A DNA stretch of 7,240 nt from Chloroflexota bacterium (lineage in GTDB: Bacteria > Chloroflexota > Limnocylindria > Limnocylindrales > CSP1-4): positions 1 to 7,240 of the forward strand of contig JAKAHL010000095.1 in the NCBI GenBank assembly GCA_021815005.1, read 5' to 3'. The stretch's first letter is position 1. Every line of letters begins with the position of its first letter. Both the position numbers and the translations under genes were made by a program. The notes below the pieces were generated by a model. That model was not told the DNA's origin, ran no database searches, and saw nothing but the letters and a program-made list of their open reading frames with translations. Shown here piece after piece: positions 5,231 to 7,240 of the stretch.

Positions 5231-6745
5231 GTGAGGAAGCTCGCACTGGTTGGTGCGATTGCCGCCCTCTGGCTGTTCGTTGCCGCAGCCACTGCCTTCG
5301 CCGACGGCGGTCCTCATTCGATGACCACCAACAACGGCACGAGCGGGCTCAACGCAGATTCCTGCGCCGGATGCCATCGTGCCCACACGGCGACCGCGGC
5401 TTACCTGCTCAACACGGACCAGCCGGACATCTGCCTGAACTGCCACGACGGCAGCAAGGCCACGACCGACGTCGTCGACGGCGTCCAGTACTCTGCCACC
5501 GCCAAGACGGCACCGGTCCTCGGCGCCCTCCGCGGCGGCGGCTTCGTGTACGCCCTGATCGACTCCAGCAACGCCGCGCGTTACACCATCAACCCGGCGA
5601 CGCACTCGCAGAACAGCCACGTCCAGCCGCTCTCCACCGGCGCCCTGATCACGTCCACCCACGGTGGCGTGGGCGGGGTCTACAACGCGGGCTGGGGCAC
5701 CGGCACGGTGTGGGGCAACGGGGCCGTCGGCAGCGGGACTGGCGCGAGCGTCACGCTCGAGTGCGCCTCGTGCCACAACCCGCACGGCAACGGCCAGTAC
5801 CGCATCCTGCAGACCGCGCCCAGCCTGACCGCGACGAGCGGGACCTTCACGGTCTCGATCGCCAACGGCGTGCAGATCACCGATACCACCACCGCCTCGA
5901 CCCACAACTACACGATCAAGCCGGCCTCCGATGGCTACAACCAGGGCGGCTCTGCGCAGAACATCGTGACCGCGGACACCGGCGACTACTGGCGGTACCA
6001 CTGGGATCCCACGGGTGCGAGCCTGTGGTACCAGCTTCCCCTCCCGCCCATCGACCAGATGAACACCGGCTGGAACGGGACCTCGGCGACCAACGCCAAG
6101 GACTACGGGACAGCCACGACCACCCTGGCCGCGGGAGCGGGCGCCGCTGACACCACGATCGCGGTCGTCTCGGCCACCGGCTTCCCGGCCGTGCCGTTCT
6201 ACGTGAAGATCGACAGCGAGGTCCTCAAGGTCACCGCTGTCAGTGGTACGACGTTCACGGTCGCCCGTGCGCAGGGTGGCTCTACTGCCGCGGCGCACAA
6301 CAGCGGCGCAACGGTGGCCACGTCGGCCTTCAACATCCAGGGCACCAACGGCCAGTCGCTGAACAACACCAGCGGCCTCATGACCGCGTGGTGCATCCAG
6401 TGCCACACCCGTTACAACGGGTACAGCGCCAACGGCACCACGTCGTACACCCTTTCGACGCCGAGTGACCCCATCTTCATGTACAAGCATGGGACCACCC
6501 GCATCGGCTGCGAGCAGTGCCACGTCGCCCACGGCTCCAACGCCCTGATGACCGGCACCAACTCGCTCAACTACACCAACCCGGCGGGCCAGGTCCCGCC
6601 GAAGGTGACGCTCGGGGCTACGACCTCCGGCGACAGCCGCCTGCTCAAGGTGGACAACCGCGGGACGTGCCAGCTGTGCCACGACCCGACGGGGACGATC
6701 GGGGTCAACACCTACATCGGCCCGCTGCCCACTCCGGGCAACTGA
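5231..6745 (+). CDS. Secreted six-heme c-type cytochrome with an inserted phage-like beta module
   Basis: This is a 504-residue precursor. The signal peptide has 'MRKLALVG', a hydrophobic core and an 'AFA' site with cleavage expected after A24. Six CXXCH heme-binding motifs lie at residues 45-49, 68-72, 178-182, 388-392, 427-431 and 480-484. Three of them are extended to CXXCHXXH (H52, H185, H434), a pattern in which the extra His often binds the neighbouring heme. With H29, H125, H130, H144 and H420 there are enough spare His residues for all-bis-His ligation. Motifs such as 'CASCHNPHGNGQYRIL' and 'CEQCHVAHG' resemble doubled-CXXCH cytochromes. The large gap between hemes 3 and 4 (183-387) contains a Tyr/Trp-rich stretch and a phage-like module. 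The start is GTG 5231, set by the ribosome binding site; the frame itself is open back to 5141 and ATG 5225 is the alternative. It should be exported by Sec and loaded with heme outside the membrane. A role in extracellular electron transfer is inferred. Confidence 0.93.
   Translation: MRKLALVGAIAALWLFVAAATAFADGGPHSMTTNNGTSGLNADSCAGCHRAHTATAAYLLNTDQPDICLNCHDGSKATTDVVDGVQYSATAKTAPVLGALRGGGFVYALIDSSNAARYTINPATHSQNSHVQPLSTGALITSTHGGVGGVYNAGWGTGTVWGNGAVGSGTGASVTLECASCHNPHGNGQYRILQTAPSLTATSGTFTVSIANGVQITDTTTASTHNYTIKPASDGYNQGGSAQNIVTADTGDYWRYHWDPTGASLWYQLPLPPIDQMNTGWNGTSATNAKDYGTATTTLAAGAGAADTTIAVVSATGFPAVPFYVKIDSEVLKVTAVSGTTFTVARAQGGSTAAAHNSGATVATSAFNIQGTNGQSLNNTSGLMTAWCIQCHTRYNGYSANGTTSYTLSTPSDPIFMYKHGTTRIGCEQCHVAHGSNALMTGTNSLNYTNPAGQVPPKVTLGATTSGDSRLLKVDNRGTCQLCHDPTGTIGVNTYIGPLPTPGN
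6110..6322 (+). other. Phage-structural-protein-like beta module inside the cytochrome
   Basis: Residues about 294-364 read as one module: 'TTTLAAGAGAADTTIAVVS', then 'GFPAVPFYVKIDSEVLKVT', 'GTTFTVARAQGGSTAAAH' and 'NSGATV'. From memory, the same order (a TTL..A..ADTTI opening, GFP, I-D-x-E, T-x-T-V-x-R, G-T/S-T-A-A-A-H, G-A-x-V) recurs in tail and other virion proteins and in some secreted bacterial proteins. It holds no CXXCH motif, and its single His (H356) belongs to the module rather than to the heme ligand set. It is flanked by cytochrome sequence in the same frame with no stop or shift, so it is an insertion domain, not a fused neighbour. It may give surface interaction, spacing or polymer contacts. 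The resemblance is pattern-based and was not searched. Confidence 0.6.
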
Positions 6746-6761
6746 TCGCATAGCACGCAGC

Positions 6762-6799
6762 GCCCCGGCGGCCCCGAGATAGCATCGGGCCGCCGGGGC
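6762..6799 (+). terminator. Strong hairpin after the cytochrome gene
   Basis: Perfect 13-nt arms, gccccggcggccc at 6762-6774 and gggccgccggggc at 6787-6799, enclose a 12-nt loop 16 nt after the cytochrome stop. A variant fold uses 10 bp plus five further bp (cccga/tcggg) with a 7-nt loop. The right arm is followed by caaaac rather than T residues. It is the strongest inverted repeat I found in the window. It probably ends the TPR-NHL-cytochrome transcript or protects its 3' end. Confidence 0.7.
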
Positions 6800-6920
6800 A
6801 AAACCCGGTCGGCATCCCGGCGGGCAGCCGCTCGACAGTGGCGCGAGCGCCTTCCCAGCGCGATCCCGGCAGACCGCACAGCCAGCGTTCCACGACACAC
6901 CAGAGGACGGGACAACGACG

Positions 6921-7240
6921 ATGCAGGCAGGGCTCAGGCGCCGCTCCGGACCGATCTTCGGCGCGGTCCTGGTCCTCGGCGCCGTCGTGGGGCTCACCGC
7001 CCCGCTCGTGCCGATGGCCGCGGCCACCAACCCGTCACCGGTTCCGACCGACAGCCCGGCAACCCCCTCCACGAGCGTTTCCCTGCCGCCCGACTCGCCG
7101 ACGCCCGCGCCCGCGCCCTCGGGCTCCCCGGCCCCGTCGGGCTCGGTCGCCCCGTCGGGCTCGGTCGCCCCGTCGGGCTCGGTCGCCCCGTCGGGCTCGG
7201 TCGCCCCGTCGGGCTCGGTCGCCCCGTCGGGCTCGGTCGC
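6921..7240 (+). CDS. Secreted Pro/Ser-rich repeat protein, 3'-partial
   Basis: The frame from ATG 6921 stays open to the window edge (106 full codons). The N-terminus is a clear signal peptide: 'GLRRRSG', a hydrophobic core at about residues 11-32, and 'MAAA' with cleavage likely after A35. The mature part seen so far is a low-complexity Pro/Ser/Thr region that passes into exact hexapeptide repeats of Ala-Pro-Ser-Gly-Ser-Val. A GGGA at 6909-6912 lies 8 nt before the start. The flexible repeat looks like a linker or stalk between the cell surface and a domain beyond the window, but no functional domain is visible. The 175-bp gap before it holds the cytochrome hairpin and no obvious promoter. 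It may belong to the same export system, but only position suggests this. Confidence 0.8.
   Translation, partial: MQAGLRRRSGPIFGAVLVLGAVVGLTAPLVPMAAATNPSPVPTDSPATPSTSVSLPPDSPTPAPAPSGSPAPSGSVAPSGSVAPSGSVAPSGSVAPSGSVAPSGSV
7131..7240 (+). repeat. Perfect 18-bp tandem repeat (encodes APSGSV), running off the window
   Basis: The unit gccccgtcgggctcggtc occurs six times with no base difference (7131-7238), and the first two bases of a seventh copy end the window. A diverged copy that encodes APSGSP precedes it at 7113-7130. The unit length is a multiple of three, so copy-number change keeps the frame. Identity at the third codon positions points to recent expansion or active homogenisation. Confidence 0.95.

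Noticed and set aside
5198..7072. Long open frame on the minus strand (624 codons) across the cytochrome gene
   Set aside because: It is the antisense shadow of a GC-rich gene: an Arg/Val/Gly-biased product with no recognisable domain, opposite a + strand gene with six CXXCH motifs and a signal peptide.
7131..7240. CRISPR array
   Set aside because: The 18-bp units abut with no spacers and are in frame with a signal-peptide-bearing gene; this is a coding tandem repeat.
1..7240. tRNA, rRNA, insertion sequence, integrase or attachment site
   Set aside because: No cloverleaf, conserved rRNA segment, transposase-like protein or terminal repeat pair was seen on either strand. The phage-like module in the cytochrome is a domain, not evidence of a prophage.

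Overview
The window is very GC-rich and densely coded, and every supported gene lies on the + strand. Start codons include several GTGs, each behind a purine-rich ribosome binding site. The combination of a NarX/NreB-type histidine kinase, a Rieske protein, a membrane-anchored TPR protein, a membrane-anchored NHL propeller and a multiheme c-type cytochrome suggests an environmental bacterium that respires through exported electron carriers. Codon usage and protein style look like Chloroflexota or Actinomycetota. This is an impression from the sequence only; no marker gene is present to settle it.

Layout. (1) 1-1595: the 3' part of a GAF-type histidine kinase gene, overlapping by 44 bp a NarL/LuxR-family response regulator; together they form a two-component system. 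(2) 1596-1879: a non-coding gap with one perfect hairpin and a plausible promoter. (3) 1880-2825: a small receiver-like protein that has lost its phosphorylation residues, followed 10 bp later by a Rieske iron-sulfur protein with a twin-arginine-like export signal. (4) 2826-3071: a gap with three inverted repeats. (5) 3072-6745: a three-gene run made of a TPR protein, an NHL six-bladed propeller and a secreted six-heme cytochrome c, closed by a very strong hairpin at 6762-6799. (6) 6921 to the window end: the start of a secreted protein running into a perfect 18-bp tandem repeat (six copies and continuing).

How the genes may work together. The TPR and NHL proteins each have one N-terminal membrane helix and predicted extracytoplasmic bodies, and the cytochrome has a cleavable signal peptide. 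This fits an exported electron-transfer apparatus, with the TPR and NHL proteins as assembly or scaffold factors for the cytochrome. The Rieske protein is a second extracytoplasmic redox carrier. The two-component system and the receiver-like protein are candidates for control, but no binding site was identified. The most unusual point is that the cytochrome carries, between hemes 3 and 4, a segment of about 70 residues that resembles a beta-rich module of phage structural proteins.
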